This document shows positions 7,522 to 16,016 of a stretch of DNA of 64,000 bases, piece after piece. The position numbers were made by a program, and so were the translations under genes. Origin of the DNA: Benzoatithermus flavus (GTDB lineage Bacteria > Pseudomonadota > Alphaproteobacteria > Geminicoccales > Geminicoccaceae); contig NZ_JBBLZC010000002.1 in assembly GCF_037908215.1 (NCBI RefSeq), forward strand, positions 1 to 64,000, in the 5' to 3' direction. The notes beneath the pieces were generated by a model. The model saw only the letters and a list, made by a program, of their open reading frames with translations, was not told where the DNA came from and did not search any database. Each line of letters starts with the position of its first letter. The stretch's first letter is position 1.

Positions 7522-8937
7522 TCACGTCACCCAGGCGACCCGGAGCAGGTTCGTGGCGCCCGGCGTGCCGAAGGGCAGGCCGGCGGTGATCACGATGCTC
7601 TCGCCCGGATCGGCGAACCCCTCCTCGCGGGCGAAATGGCGCGCCTTCGCCACCATGTCGTCGAGATCCAGCGCGTCCGTGGTGTGGACGGGGTGCACGC
7701 CCCAGGCCAGCGCCAGCTTGCGCGCCGTCACCATGCGGGTGATCAGGCCCAGGATCGGCCGGTCCGGCCGCTCGCGCGACGCGCGCAGCGCCGTGGCGCC
7801 CGAGGTGGTGTAGGTGACGATCACCGCCGCCTGCAGCGTGTGCGCGACCTGCTCGGCGGCGAGGGTGATGGCATCGGCGCTCGTGCGCTCGGCGCGGGCC
7901 TGGAAGGCATCGACGTAGGAGCGGTAGAGCTCGTCGCGCTCCACGCTCGCGATGATCCGGTCCATGATCGCCACTGCCTCGACCGGGTACTCGCCGGCAG
8001 CGCTCTCGGCCGAGAGCATCACGGCGTCCGCCCCGTCATAGACCGCGGTCGCCACGTCCGAGGCCTCGGCCCGGGTCGGGGCGGGCGAGTGGATCATGCT
8101 CTCGAGCATCTGGGTCGCGACCACCACGGGCTTGCCGAGCTCCCGGCACTTCCGGATGATCCGTTTCTGTAGGCCCGGCACCAGCTCCGGCGGCAGCTCG
8201 ACGCCGAGATCGCCGCGCGCCACCATGACCGCGTCCGATAGCTCGATGATCTCGTCGAGCCGCTCGATCGCCGAGGGCTTCTCGATCTTGGCGAGGATCG
8301 AGGCGCGGCCGGCGACGAGCTTCCTCGCCTCGGCGATGTCCTCGGGCCGCTGCACGAACGAGAGCGCCACCCAGTCGAAGCCGAGCTCGATGCCGAAGCT
8401 GAGATCGGCGCGGTCCTTCTCGGTCATGGCCGAGATCGGCAGGACCGCGTTCGGCACGTTGACCCCCTTGCGGTCGGACAGGCCGCCACCCGTGACCACG
8501 ACGGTCTCGGCGAAATCCGCTCCGCAGCGCTCGACGCGAAGCCGGATCCGGCCGTCGTCGAGAAGGAGCTCCTGCCCTGCCTCGAGCACGGCGAAGATCT
8601 CGGGATGGGGCAGGCTCACGCGGTTCCGGTCGCCCGGCGCCGGATCGAGGTCGAGCCGGAAGCGCTCGCCTCGCCCGAGCGCGATCCGGCCTTCGGCGAA
8701 GCGGCCAACCCGGAGCTTCGGGCCCTGCAGGTCCATGATGGTGCCGATCGGCCGGCCACGCTCGGCCTCGACCTCCCGCACCATGGCGAAGCGCACCGCA
8801 TGGTCCTCGTGGCTGCCGTGGCTGAAGTTGAAGCGGAACACGTCCGCCCCGGCGTCGGCGAGCTCGCGGAGCCGCTCCTTGGTCGAGCTGGCCGGCCCCA
8901 GCGTCGCGACGATCTTGGCGCAGCGATTGCGTCGCAT
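7522..8937 (-). CDS. pyk: pyruvate kinase
   Basis: A 471-residue glycolytic enzyme transferring phosphate from phosphoenolpyruvate to ADP. The start RRNRCAKIVATLGPAS, the substrate and K+ site FRFNFSHGSHEDH, the MDLQGPKLRVG segment, the catalytic lysine motif ILAKIEKPSAIERL, the GDLGVELP and VATQMLESMIHSP motifs are all intact. A C-terminal effector domain follows residue 350. I chose the ATG at 8937; an upstream ATG at 8958 adds seven residues not typical of the family. It is monocistronic and divergent from the ABC importer that follows. Confidence 0.96.
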   Translation of the reverse strand: MRRNRCAKIVATLGPASSTKERLRELADAGADVFRFNFSHGSHEDHAVRFAMVREVEAERGRPIGTIMDLQGPKLRVGRFAEGRIALGRGERFRLDLDPAPGDRNRVSLPHPEIFAVLEAGQELLLDDGRIRLRVERCGADFAETVVVTGGGLSDRKGVNVPNAVLPISAMTEKDRADLSFGIELGFDWVALSFVQRPEDIAEARKLVAGRASILAKIEKPSAIERLDEIIELSDAVMVARGDLGVELPPELVPGLQKRIIRKCRELGKPVVVATQMLESMIHSPAPTRAEASDVATAVYDGADAVMLSAESAAGEYPVEAVAIMDRIIASVERDELYRSYVDAFQARAERTSADAITLAAEQVAHTLQAAVIVTYTTSGATALRASRERPDRPILGLITRMVTARKLALAWGVHPVHTTDALDLDDMVAKARHFAREEGFADPGESIVITAGLPFGTPGATNLLRVAWVT

Positions 8938-9118
8938 GCGTCCTCCCCTCTTTCCCACGCCCGGTCGATACCGCTCCTAGCCGGTTGCGGTTCGCTCCGA
9001 TACCCCAGATGGCTCGCCCGGTTCCAGCACGAAGGTGCCGTGAGAGCCTTGCGCTTCGGTTGTTCCGCGGCAACCTCCCCGCTAACCTCGCCGGATCGGG
9101 CACGAGGGAAGTGAGCGG

Positions 9119-10777
9119 ATGCAGAGCCTCTTCAAGATCGCCGCGGTCCTGATGGCTGTCTGCCTCGCCGGCGGGGCCTGGGCGCGCGATCTCGTCATCG
9201 GTATCAGCCAGTTCCCTTCGAACTTCCACCCCAGCATCGATTCCATGCTGGCGAAGAGCTACGTGCTCGGCCTCACGCAGCGGCCCTTCACCGTGTTCGA
9301 CCGGCGCTGGGAGCTGGTCTGCATGCTGTGCACGGAACTCCCGACCTTCGAGAACGGCAAGGCGGTGGCGGAGGAGGCGCCAGGCGGCAAGCGCGGGGTG
9401 GCGCTGACCTACACGATTCGCCCGGACGCGCGCTGGGGCGACGGCACCCCGGTCACGACCAGGGACGTGCTGTTCACCTGGGAGGTCGGGCGGCACCCGA
9501 AGAGCGGCGTCGGCAACGCCGAGATGTACCGGCGCATGTGGAAGCTCGACATCGTCGACGAGCGGACCTTCGTGATTCACGACGAGAAGCTGGGCTTCAA
9601 CTACAACGCCATCAACGACTTTCGCGTGCTGCCCGAGCACCTCGAGCGGAAAGTCTTCGCGGCCGATCCCGAGACCTACCGCAACCGTACGCTCTTCGAC
9701 ACCGATCCGACCAATCCGGGGCTCGCCTTCGGCCCCTACCGGATCGCGCGCGTGGTGCCGGGCAGTCAGATCGTGCTCGAGCGCAATCCCACCTGGTGGG
9801 GTGCCGTACCCGTGTTCGAGCGGATCGTGATCAAGGCGATCGAGAACACGACGGCACTCGAGGCCAACCTGCTCTCGGGCGAGATCGACATGATCGAGGG
9901 CTCGGCCGGTCTCTCGCTCGACCAGGCGCTGGCTTTCGAGCGTCGCCACGGCGACCGCTTCCGGGTCTTCTACAAGCCCGGTCTCGTCTACGAGCATCTC
10001 GACGTCATGCTCGACAACCCGGCGCTCGCCGACAGGCGGGTGCGCCAGGCGCTTCTCTACGGCCTCGACCGGGAGGCCATGAGCCGGAAGCTGTTCGCCG
10101 GCCGCCAGCCCGTGGCCGATACGTTCGTCCATCCCCTGGACTGGATCCACACCGACGAGGTGCGCCGCTACGTTCACGATCCGGCGCAGGCCGCGGCCCT
10201 TCTCGATGCGGCCGGATGGAAGCCGGGCCAGGGCGGCCTGCGCCGCAACGCGGCGGGCGAGCCCCTGCGGCTCGAGCTCATGACCACGGCCGGCAACCGC
10301 TCGCGCGAGCTGGTGGAGCAGGTGCTGCAGAGCCAGTGGCGTCAGCTCGGCATCGAAGTCGCGATCAAGAACGAGCCGCCGCGGGTCTTCTTCGGCGAGA
10401 CCGTGAGCAAGCGGAAGTTCGGGAGCCTCGCCCTCTTCGCCTGGATCAGCTCGCCCGAGAACCCGCCGCGCTCGACCCTTCATTCGCAGGAGATCCCGAG
10501 CGAGGCGAACGGCTGGTCGGGCCAGAACTATGCGGGCTTCAGGAACGCACGGATGGACGAGCTGATCGACGCGATCGAAGGCGAGCTCGACCGGGACAAG
10601 CGCAAGGCGCTCTGGCACGAGCTGCAGCGGCTCTATGCCGAGGAGCTGCCGGCCCTGCCGCTGTTCTTCCAGGCGGAAGCCCATATCTGGCCCAGGTGGC
10701 TCTCGGGCATCGAGCCCACCGGCCACATGGCGCCCGTGACCTCATGGGTCGAGAACTGGCGCGATGCGCGCCCCTGA
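9119..10777 (+). CDS. ABC transporter substrate-binding protein, family 5 (peptide/nickel type)
   Basis: A 552-residue periplasmic binding protein with a signal peptide (residues 1-22, MQSLFKIAAVLMAVCLAGGA then WAR). The body shows the SBP_bac_5 pattern: LTYTIRPDARWGDGTPVT, the LAFGPYRIARVVPGSQIVLERNP segment split around its conserved GPY, and RVRQALLYGLDREAMSRKLF. Such proteins capture oligopeptides or related solutes for an ABC importer. The ligand is not deducible. It leads a cluster with a DUF1003 gene and two permeases, but no ATPase genes follow, so DppD/DppF-type subunits must be encoded elsewhere. A GAGGGA ribosome site precedes the ATG. Confidence 0.9.
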   Translation: MQSLFKIAAVLMAVCLAGGAWARDLVIGISQFPSNFHPSIDSMLAKSYVLGLTQRPFTVFDRRWELVCMLCTELPTFENGKAVAEEAPGGKRGVALTYTIRPDARWGDGTPVTTRDVLFTWEVGRHPKSGVGNAEMYRRMWKLDIVDERTFVIHDEKLGFNYNAINDFRVLPEHLERKVFAADPETYRNRTLFDTDPTNPGLAFGPYRIARVVPGSQIVLERNPTWWGAVPVFERIVIKAIENTTALEANLLSGEIDMIEGSAGLSLDQALAFERRHGDRFRVFYKPGLVYEHLDVMLDNPALADRRVRQALLYGLDREAMSRKLFAGRQPVADTFVHPLDWIHTDEVRRYVHDPAQAAALLDAAGWKPGQGGLRRNAAGEPLRLELMTTAGNRSRELVEQVLQSQWRQLGIEVAIKNEPPRVFFGETVSKRKFGSLALFAWISSPENPPRSTLHSQEIPSEANGWSGQNYAGFRNARMDELIDAIEGELDRDKRKALWHELQRLYAEELPALPLFFQAEAHIWPRWLSGIEPTGHMAPVTSWVENWRDARP

Positions 10778-10822
10778 AGCAGCATCCCGCTGTGCCGCCA
10801 CCGCATTCCCGGAGAGCCGCCC

Positions 10823-11545
10823 GTGCCAGCATCCCGCCGCAATGGCAGCCACGCCGTCTGCCAGATCTGCGGGCAGCACCCCAAGAACGTCCCGCTGTTT
10901 CCCGCCGGCTTGATCCGCCCGAAGCTGGCCGAGCAGATCGCGAAGGAGGTGCCGGGCTGGACGGGCGAGGGCTTCATCTGCCTCGACGACCTCAACCGGT
11001 TCCGCGCCCGCTACGTCGAGAGCATGCTCGAGCAGAGCATGGGCGAGATCGCCGCTCTCGAGGATTCGGTGGTCCACCGCATCGCTCGCCACGAGACGCT
11101 CGCGACCGATGTCGACGCCAGCTTCGACCGCGCGCTGACCCTGGGCGAGCGGGTGGCCGACCGGGTGGCGGACTTCGGTGGCAGTTGGACCTTCATCCTG
11201 ATCTTCGCCCTCGTGATCGTCTGCTGGATGGGGCTCAACAGCTCCCTCCTCGCCGGCCACGCTTTCGACCCTTATCCCTATATCCTGCTCAACCTCGTGC
11301 TCTCCTGCCTCGCCGCCGTGCAGGCGCCCGTGATCATGATGAGCCAGAACCGGCAGGAGGCGCGCGACCGGGCGCGGGCCAAGAACGACTATCTCGTCAA
11401 TCTCAAGGCCGAGCTCGAGATCCGGCTTCTCCACGAGAAGCTGGACTATCTCCTGCGCCACCAATGGGAGCGCCTCATGGAGATCCAGGAAATCCAGGTC
11501 GAGCTGATGAACGAGATGGCGCAGCGCCGGCCGGGGGCACGATGA
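10823..11545 (+). CDS. DUF1003 family membrane protein
   Basis: A 240-residue protein starting at GTG. Its N-terminus carries a CQICGQ zinc-knuckle-like pair and PLFPAGLIRP. Two membrane helices (about residues 132-150 and 158-175) are separated by the short loop GHAFDPYPYILLNL, and the motif QAPVIMMSQNRQEARDRARAKNDY is split across the second helix end, the hallmark of DUF1003. A helical, charged C-terminal tail may form a coiled coil. The function of the family is unknown. Its place between the binding-protein gene and the permease genes of an ABC importer is odd and suggests either an accessory role or a chance insertion. Confidence 0.9.
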   Translation: MPASRRNGSHAVCQICGQHPKNVPLFPAGLIRPKLAEQIAKEVPGWTGEGFICLDDLNRFRARYVESMLEQSMGEIAALEDSVVHRIARHETLATDVDASFDRALTLGERVADRVADFGGSWTFILIFALVIVCWMGLNSSLLAGHAFDPYPYILLNLVLSCLAAVQAPVIMMSQNRQEARDRARAKNDYLVNLKAELEIRLLHEKLDYLLRHQWERLMEIQEIQVELMNEMAQRRPGAR

Positions 11546-11576
11546 GGCGCAAGGCTGCCGTGCATCGGAACGGCTG

Positions 11577-12533
11577 ATGCTCCGCTTCGTCGCCCGCCGT
11601 CTCGTCGAGAGCGCCATCGTGCTCCTCGCGGTCTCGTTCGTGGCCTATGCCCTGATCGGGCTCATGCCGGGCGACCCCATCGACCTCATGGCGCAGGCCG
11701 ACCCGACGCTGACGGCGGCCGACGTGGCGCGGCTCAAGGCCTTGGCCGGGATCGACCGGCCGCTCCTCGAGCGCTGGGCGGGCTGGCTCGCGCGGGCGGT
11801 GCGGGGCGATTTCGGCTATTCCAGGCTCTATGCCGTGCCGGCCATCGAGGTACTGGGCCAGCGGCTCGTCAACACGCTTCTCCTGATGGGGACGAGCTTC
11901 GTCCTGGCGCTCGCGATCAGCCTGCCCGCCGGAGTCTGCGCCGCGGTCCGGCCGGGAAGCGTGCTCGATCGCCTCGTCAACCTCGTCGCGTTCGCCGGCT
12001 TCTCGATCCCGGCCTTCTGGCTCGGCCTGCTCCTCATCATCCTGTTCGCGGTCGAGCTAGGCCTGCTGCCGGCGGGCGGAACCCAGAGTGTCGACGGCGG
12101 CGGTCCCTTGGACCGCGCCCGCTACCTCGTCCTGCCGGTCATGACCCTGACCCTGCTCACCGCCGGCGTCCATGTCCGCTTCGTGCGCGCCGCCATGATC
12201 GAGACCCTGCGCGAGCCCTTCGTGCGCACCGCCCGCGCCATGGGGATCGGCCGGCAGCGGCTGCTCTGGCGCCATGCGCTGCGGCACGCCATGCTGCCCG
12301 TGGTCACCATGATGGCGCTCTCGTTCGGCGGCCTGTTCTCCGGCGCTCTCGTGGTCGAGACCACCTTCGCCTATCTCGGCGTCGGCAAGCTGATCTACGA
12401 TGCCATCCTCGGCAACGACTTCAACCTCGCCCTCCTCGCCCTCCTGCTCGCGACCGTGGTGACGCTTCTGAGTAACCTCGCGGCCGACCTCGCCTATGTC
12501 TGGCTCGACCCCAGGATCACCTATGATCGCTGA
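11577..12533 (+). CDS. ABC transporter permease, DppB type
   Basis: A 318-residue inner-membrane permease with six predicted helices, beginning MLRFVARRLVESAIVLL as DppB/OppB proteins do. The EAA loop that contacts the ATPase is seen as REPFVRTARAMGIGRQRLLW followed by RHALRHAMLP. VVETTFAYLGVGKL near the C-terminus is also typical. With the next gene it forms the heterodimeric channel of a peptide-type importer. The gene ends inside the start of the following permease, indicating translational coupling. Confidence 0.93.
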   Translation: MLRFVARRLVESAIVLLAVSFVAYALIGLMPGDPIDLMAQADPTLTAADVARLKALAGIDRPLLERWAGWLARAVRGDFGYSRLYAVPAIEVLGQRLVNTLLLMGTSFVLALAISLPAGVCAAVRPGSVLDRLVNLVAFAGFSIPAFWLGLLLIILFAVELGLLPAGGTQSVDGGGPLDRARYLVLPVMTLTLLTAGVHVRFVRAAMIETLREPFVRTARAMGIGRQRLLWRHALRHAMLPVVTMMALSFGGLFSGALVVETTFAYLGVGKLIYDAILGNDFNLALLALLLATVVTLLSNLAADLAYVWLDPRITYDR

Positions 12534-13413
12534 CGTCGGTGTCCTCGGCCGGCGCCGCCGGCGCGAACCCTCGCTGCTCCTGGCGGCCCTGTTCCTGCTC
12601 CTGCTGCTCCTGGCAGCTCTCCTCGCGCCCTGGCTCCAGGCCCGGCTCGGGCTCGACCCCAACGCGGTCGATCTCCTGGCGCGGCTCGAGCCGCCGAGTG
12701 CGGTTCACCTCCTGGGCACGGACGAGCTCGGCCGCGACGTGCTCCTGCGCCTTCTCCACGGCGGGCGCGTGTCGCTCGCGGTAGGCTTAGGTGGAGCGCT
12801 GCTAGCGGCCGTTCTCGGCACCATCGTCGGCCTCGTCGCCGGCTATGCCGGCGGTGCCGTCGACGCCTTTCTGATGCGGCTGACCGATGCCGTAATAGCA
12901 CTCCCGCTCCTGCCGCTCCTGATCGTGCTGGCGGCAGTCGATCCCGGCAAGCTCGGCCTTGCCGGGATCGACGGCTCGGGCGAGCTCGCGGGCGTGCTCA
13001 GGATCGTCGTCATCGTCGCCCTGTTCGGCTGGACCACGACGGCACGGCTCGTCCGGGCGAGCGTCCTGACTTTACGCACCCGCGAGTTCGTCCTGGCGGC
13101 GCGGGCGCTGGGTGGCGGGCCCCGGCATATCCTCCGCCGCCACATCCTGCCCAATGCCGCCGCACCGCTCCTCGTCGCCACCACGCTCTCGATCGGCAAC
13201 GTGATCCTGGCCGAATCGGTCCTGAGCTTCCTCGGGCTCGGCATCCAGCCGCCCCTGCCGAGCTGGGGCAACATGCTCACCGGGGCGCAGGCGCTCGTGT
13301 TCGAAGCCCCCCGGCTTGCCTTGTGGCCCGGATTGCTGATCTTCACGACGGTGCTCGCGTTCAATCTCCTGGGCGACGGCCTGCAGACCATGCTCGCCCG
13401 AGGACGCGGCTGA
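12523..13413 (+). CDS. ABC transporter permease, DppC type
   Basis: A 296-residue permease of the DppC/OppC class. After an N-terminal helix rich in leucine it shows HLLGTDELGRDVLLRLLHGG, the family's diagnostic segment, then the EAA loop REFVLAARALGGGPRHILRR and the C-terminal AESVLSFLGLGIQPP and SWGNML. The ATG at 12523 overlaps the preceding permease by eleven bases; a further in-frame start at 12496 is possible but would lengthen the overlap. It completes the membrane part of the importer. The next gene, cutA, begins 14 bases later and may share the transcript without being related. Confidence 0.93.
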   Translation: MIADVGVLGRRRRREPSLLLAALFLLLLLLAALLAPWLQARLGLDPNAVDLLARLEPPSAVHLLGTDELGRDVLLRLLHGGRVSLAVGLGGALLAAVLGTIVGLVAGYAGGAVDAFLMRLTDAVIALPLLPLLIVLAAVDPGKLGLAGIDGSGELAGVLRIVVIVALFGWTTTARLVRASVLTLRTREFVLAARALGGGPRHILRRHILPNAAAPLLVATTLSIGNVILAESVLSFLGLGIQPPLPSWGNMLTGAQALVFEAPRLALWPGLLIFTTVLAFNLLGDGLQTMLARGRG

Positions 13414-13427
13414 GGGAGGGTCCGCCG

Positions 13428-13766
13428 ATGAAGGCTGCATTCTGCTATGTCACCTGCCCGAGCAAGGAGGAGGCGCTCGACATTGCGCGCACCCTGATGG
13501 AGGAGCGTCTCATCGCCTGCGCCAACGTCCTGCCGGACATGATGGCGATCTATCGCTGGCAGGGAGCGGTGCACGAGGCGAGCGAGGTCGTCTTGATCCT
13601 GAAGACCAGCCCTTCCCTCGCCGAGCGCGTGAGCGAGCGCGTGCAAGCGCTGCACAGCTACGAGTGCCCGTGCGTCGCCGTCCTGCCGGTGACGGCCGGC
13701 AATCTCGCCTATCTCGACTGGATAGCCGCCGAAACCGCTGGGGAGTCCTCAACGTTAGATAGTTGA
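13428..13766 (+). CDS. cutA: divalent-cation tolerance protein CutA
   Basis: A 112-residue trimeric protein of the CutA1 family. It shows FCYVTCPSKEEALDIARTLM, the family-specific LIACANVLP, IYRWQGAVHEASEVVLILKT, and HSYECPCVAVLPV, all in normal order. The family is linked to copper tolerance in some bacteria but its biochemical role is unsettled. A GAGGGAGGG site precedes the ATG at 13428. It sits 14 bases after the ABC permease gene. Confidence 0.93.
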   Translation: MKAAFCYVTCPSKEEALDIARTLMEERLIACANVLPDMMAIYRWQGAVHEASEVVLILKTSPSLAERVSERVQALHSYECPCVAVLPVTAGNLAYLDWIAAETAGESSTLDS

Positions 13767-13831
13767 TCGGCGGTCGGCCTAGTGTTTTAGTTGAGATCGC
13801 TGCCCGCCCGAGATACTGTGGGAGCCTTGCC

Positions 13832-14410
13832 ATGAAAGCCATGCGCGGAACGCGCCGCTGGACGGTGGCCGACTATCACAGGATGGCCGAGGCCGGCATT
13901 CTCGACGAGGACGATCGCGTGGAGCTGCTCGACGGGGAGATCTTCGACATGAGCCCGATCGGCAGCGTCCATGCTGCCAGGGTCGGCAGGATCGCCGATC
14001 GGCCCGCTCAGCGCTGCGGCGATCGTGCGCTCGTGCGACGGCAGAACCCGATCCTGCTCGACGATCACAGCGAGCCCGAGCCGGACATCGCCGTGGTCCT
14101 GCCGCGCAGCGACTATTACCTGCTCGAGCATCCGAAGCCTGCGGACGTCCTGCTGCTGATCGAGATCGCGGACAGCTCGGCCCGAAGCGATCGCGCGAAG
14201 AAGCTGCCGCTCTATGCCGCGGCCGGTATCCCCGAGGTCTGGCTCGTCGACCTCTCGGGGGATCGGGTCGAGATCTGCCGCGACCCCGCAGAGGGGCGAT
14301 ACGCGACGGTGCGCGACCTGGGGCGCGGGACGGAGGTGGCGCCCTTGGCCCTGCCGGACGTGCGGCTGGAGATCGTCGACCTGCTGCCGCCACCGGGCAT
14401 GCGGCCTTAG
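13832..14410 (+). CDS. Uma2 family (PD-(D/E)XK fold) putative endonuclease
   Basis: A 192-residue protein of the Uma2/DUF820 family. It begins RRWTVADYHRMAEAGILDE, then VELLDGEIFDMSPIGSVHA, SEPEPDIAVVLPRSDYYL, VLLLIEIADSSARSDRAKK and LPLYAAAGIPEVWLVDLSG. The Glu/Asp residues in the ELLDGEI, PEPDI and LIEI segments correspond to the predicted nuclease active site. The short segment near residues 49-62 (VGRIADRPAQRCGD) is less like the usual sequence. Uma2 genes are multiplied in cyanobacteria and some alphaproteobacteria and their biological role is unknown. No toxin-antitoxin or mobile-element partner is adjacent. Confidence 0.87.
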   Translation: MKAMRGTRRWTVADYHRMAEAGILDEDDRVELLDGEIFDMSPIGSVHAARVGRIADRPAQRCGDRALVRRQNPILLDDHSEPEPDIAVVLPRSDYYLLEHPKPADVLLLIEIADSSARSDRAKKLPLYAAAGIPEVWLVDLSGDRVEICRDPAEGRYATVRDLGRGTEVAPLALPDVRLEIVDLLPPPGMRP

Positions 14411-14448
14411 GAGGGGCGGATGCCTGCGATGGCCCGCTTCGGTAACCG

Positions 14449-15213
14449 ATGACAGCCGCTGCCCGCGCGCTGCAGCGAGCCGGTCGGATCGGGCGCGGCC
14501 TGCTCGATCTCCTGCTGCCGCCCCGCTGCCTCGCCTGCGGGATCGAGACTACAGGTGCTGCCAGCCTGTGCCCGCCCTGCTGGAGCGGCCTGCACCTCCT
14601 GGCCCCGCCCTGGTGCCGGGTCTGCGGCTGTCCGCTGCCGCACGCCTTCGCCGAGGCGCCGCTCTGCGGTGCTTGCGCCGAGACGCCGCCGCCTTTCGAT
14701 CGGGCGCGCGCGGCCCTGCGCTATGACGAGCACAGCAGCCGGATCGTGCTCGGCTTCAAGCGGGGCGGGCGGCTCGAGGGGCTGCCGCTGTTCGCGCGCT
14801 GGATGGCGCAGGCGGGCGAGGAGCTGCTGGCCGAGGCCGACCTGATCCTGCCCGTGCCGCTGCATCGCTGGCGCCTGCTCGCGCGTGGCTTCAACCAATC
14901 GGCTCTCCTGGCGCGGCACGTGGCACGTCTCACCGGCCGGACTTGGTCGCCCTTCCTTCTGGAGCGGCACCGCGCCACGGCTTCGCAGCAGGGCCTCGGG
15001 GCCGAAGCGCGGCGGGAGAACATCACGGCCGCCTCGTTCCGGTTGCGCCGGCCGGAGCGGGTCGAGGGGGCGAGGATCGTGCTGGTCGATGACGTGCTGA
15101 CGACGGGAGCCACGCTCGGTGCGTGCGCCACCGTCCTGCGCCGAGGCGGTGCGGCACGTGTCGACGCACTGGTGCTGGCACGGGTGGCAAAGGGCGGGAC
15201 GGTCCCTATATGA
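14449..15213 (+). CDS. comF: ComF family phosphoribosyltransferase-like protein
   Basis: A 254-residue ComF/GntX-type protein. The N-terminal zinc ribbon has paired cysteines (LPPRCLACG, LCPPCW, WCRVCGCPL, LCGACA), followed by a PRTase-I domain with LPVPLHRWRLLARGFNQSA and the phosphoribosyl-binding loop VLVDDVLTTGATL. In naturally competent bacteria ComF supports DNA uptake; elsewhere its exact task is unclear. The order comF-grxC-DUF1178-ubiG is commonly kept in alphaproteobacteria. Confidence 0.92.
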   Translation: MTAAARALQRAGRIGRGLLDLLLPPRCLACGIETTGAASLCPPCWSGLHLLAPPWCRVCGCPLPHAFAEAPLCGACAETPPPFDRARAALRYDEHSSRIVLGFKRGGRLEGLPLFARWMAQAGEELLAEADLILPVPLHRWRLLARGFNQSALLARHVARLTGRTWSPFLLERHRATASQQGLGAEARRENITAASFRLRRPERVEGARIVLVDDVLTTGATLGACATVLRRGGAARVDALVLARVAKGGTVPI

Positions 15214-15271
15214 TGGTCGTGCAACCGCGGCGTGACAGCGGTGCCCCTCGGACCTCAAGTGCGGCTGCGCG

Positions 15272-15559
15272 ATGGCGACCGTCGAGATCTACACCACTCC
15301 GTTGTGTCCTTACTGCGTGCGGGCGAAGCGCCTGCTCGAGAAGAAGGGCGTCGATTTCATCGAGATCGATCTCTGGCAGGAGCCGGGACGGCGCGAGGAG
15401 ATGGTCCGGCGCGCGGCCGGCCGGCGCACCGTGCCGCAGATCTTCATCAATGGTCAGGCCATGGGCGGCTCGGACGACCTGCACGCGCTCGATGCAGCAG
15501 GAAAGCTCGATCCGCTGCTGGCGCAGGATGGCGAGGGCGCTCGCCGGGGTTCGGCATGA
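15272..15559 (+). CDS. grxC: glutaredoxin 3
   Basis: A 95-residue dithiol glutaredoxin. The redox centre CPYC is at residues 12-15, and the glutathione-binding segments RRTVPQIFINGQAMGGSDD are intact. It reduces protein disulfides and mixed glutathione disulfides in the cytoplasm, drawing electrons from glutathione. Its stop codon overlaps the start of the following DUF1178 gene (ATGA), so the two are translationally coupled. Confidence 0.95.
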   Translation: MATVEIYTTPLCPYCVRAKRLLEKKGVDFIEIDLWQEPGRREEMVRRAAGRRTVPQIFINGQAMGGSDDLHALDAAGKLDPLLAQDGEGARRGSA

Positions 15560-16014
15560 TCAGGTTCGCGCTCAACTGCGCTCGCGACCATGCCTTCGAA
15601 GGCTGGTTCAAGGACAGTGCCGCCTTCGACCGGCAGGCCGAGGAGGGGGCGATCACCTGCCCGGTCTGCGGCGATACCTCGGTGCGCAAGGCCGTGATGG
15701 CGCCCGCCGTCATTCGCTCGGGCGGCAGGCGCGAGCCGGCGCCGACACCGCCGTCGGCACCCGTGCCGGCACCGACCCCGGAGCAGGCCAGGGCCATGAT
15801 GATGATGGCCATGCTCCGGCAGATCCGCGCCCATGTCGAGAAGAACTTCGACGATGTGGGCGAGCGCTTCCCGGAAGAAGCGCGCAAGATCCACTACGGC
15901 GAGGCCGAGGCGCGCGACATCTACGGCAAGGCCACGCTCGAGGAGGCCAAGGAGCTGATCGAGGAGGGCATCGCCGTCCTGCCGCTGCCCGACCTGCCCA
16001 AGCTCGATAGCTGA
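15556..16014 (+). CDS. DUF1178 family protein
   Basis: A 152-residue protein of unknown function found next to grxC in many alphaproteobacteria. It opens MIRFALNCARDHAFEGWFKD, has a single CPVCG zinc-type knuckle, a Pro-rich linker about residues 57-75, and the conserved C-terminal half with FPEEARKIHYGEAEARDIYG and EEGIAVLPLP. The start overlaps the grxC stop by four bases. Its conserved company suggests a redox or metal-related task, which is inference only. Confidence 0.92.
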   Translation: MIRFALNCARDHAFEGWFKDSAAFDRQAEEGAITCPVCGDTSVRKAVMAPAVIRSGGRREPAPTPPSAPVPAPTPEQARAMMMMAMLRQIRAHVEKNFDDVGERFPEEARKIHYGEAEARDIYGKATLEEAKELIEEGIAVLPLPDLPKLDS

Positions 16015-16016
16015 GC

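Noticed and set aside
8036..10726. An 896-codon open frame on the minus strand opposite the pyruvate kinase start and the ABC binding protein
   Set aside because: It is a high-GC antisense shadow: its residues mirror the codons of the genuine genes, and it resembles no protein family.
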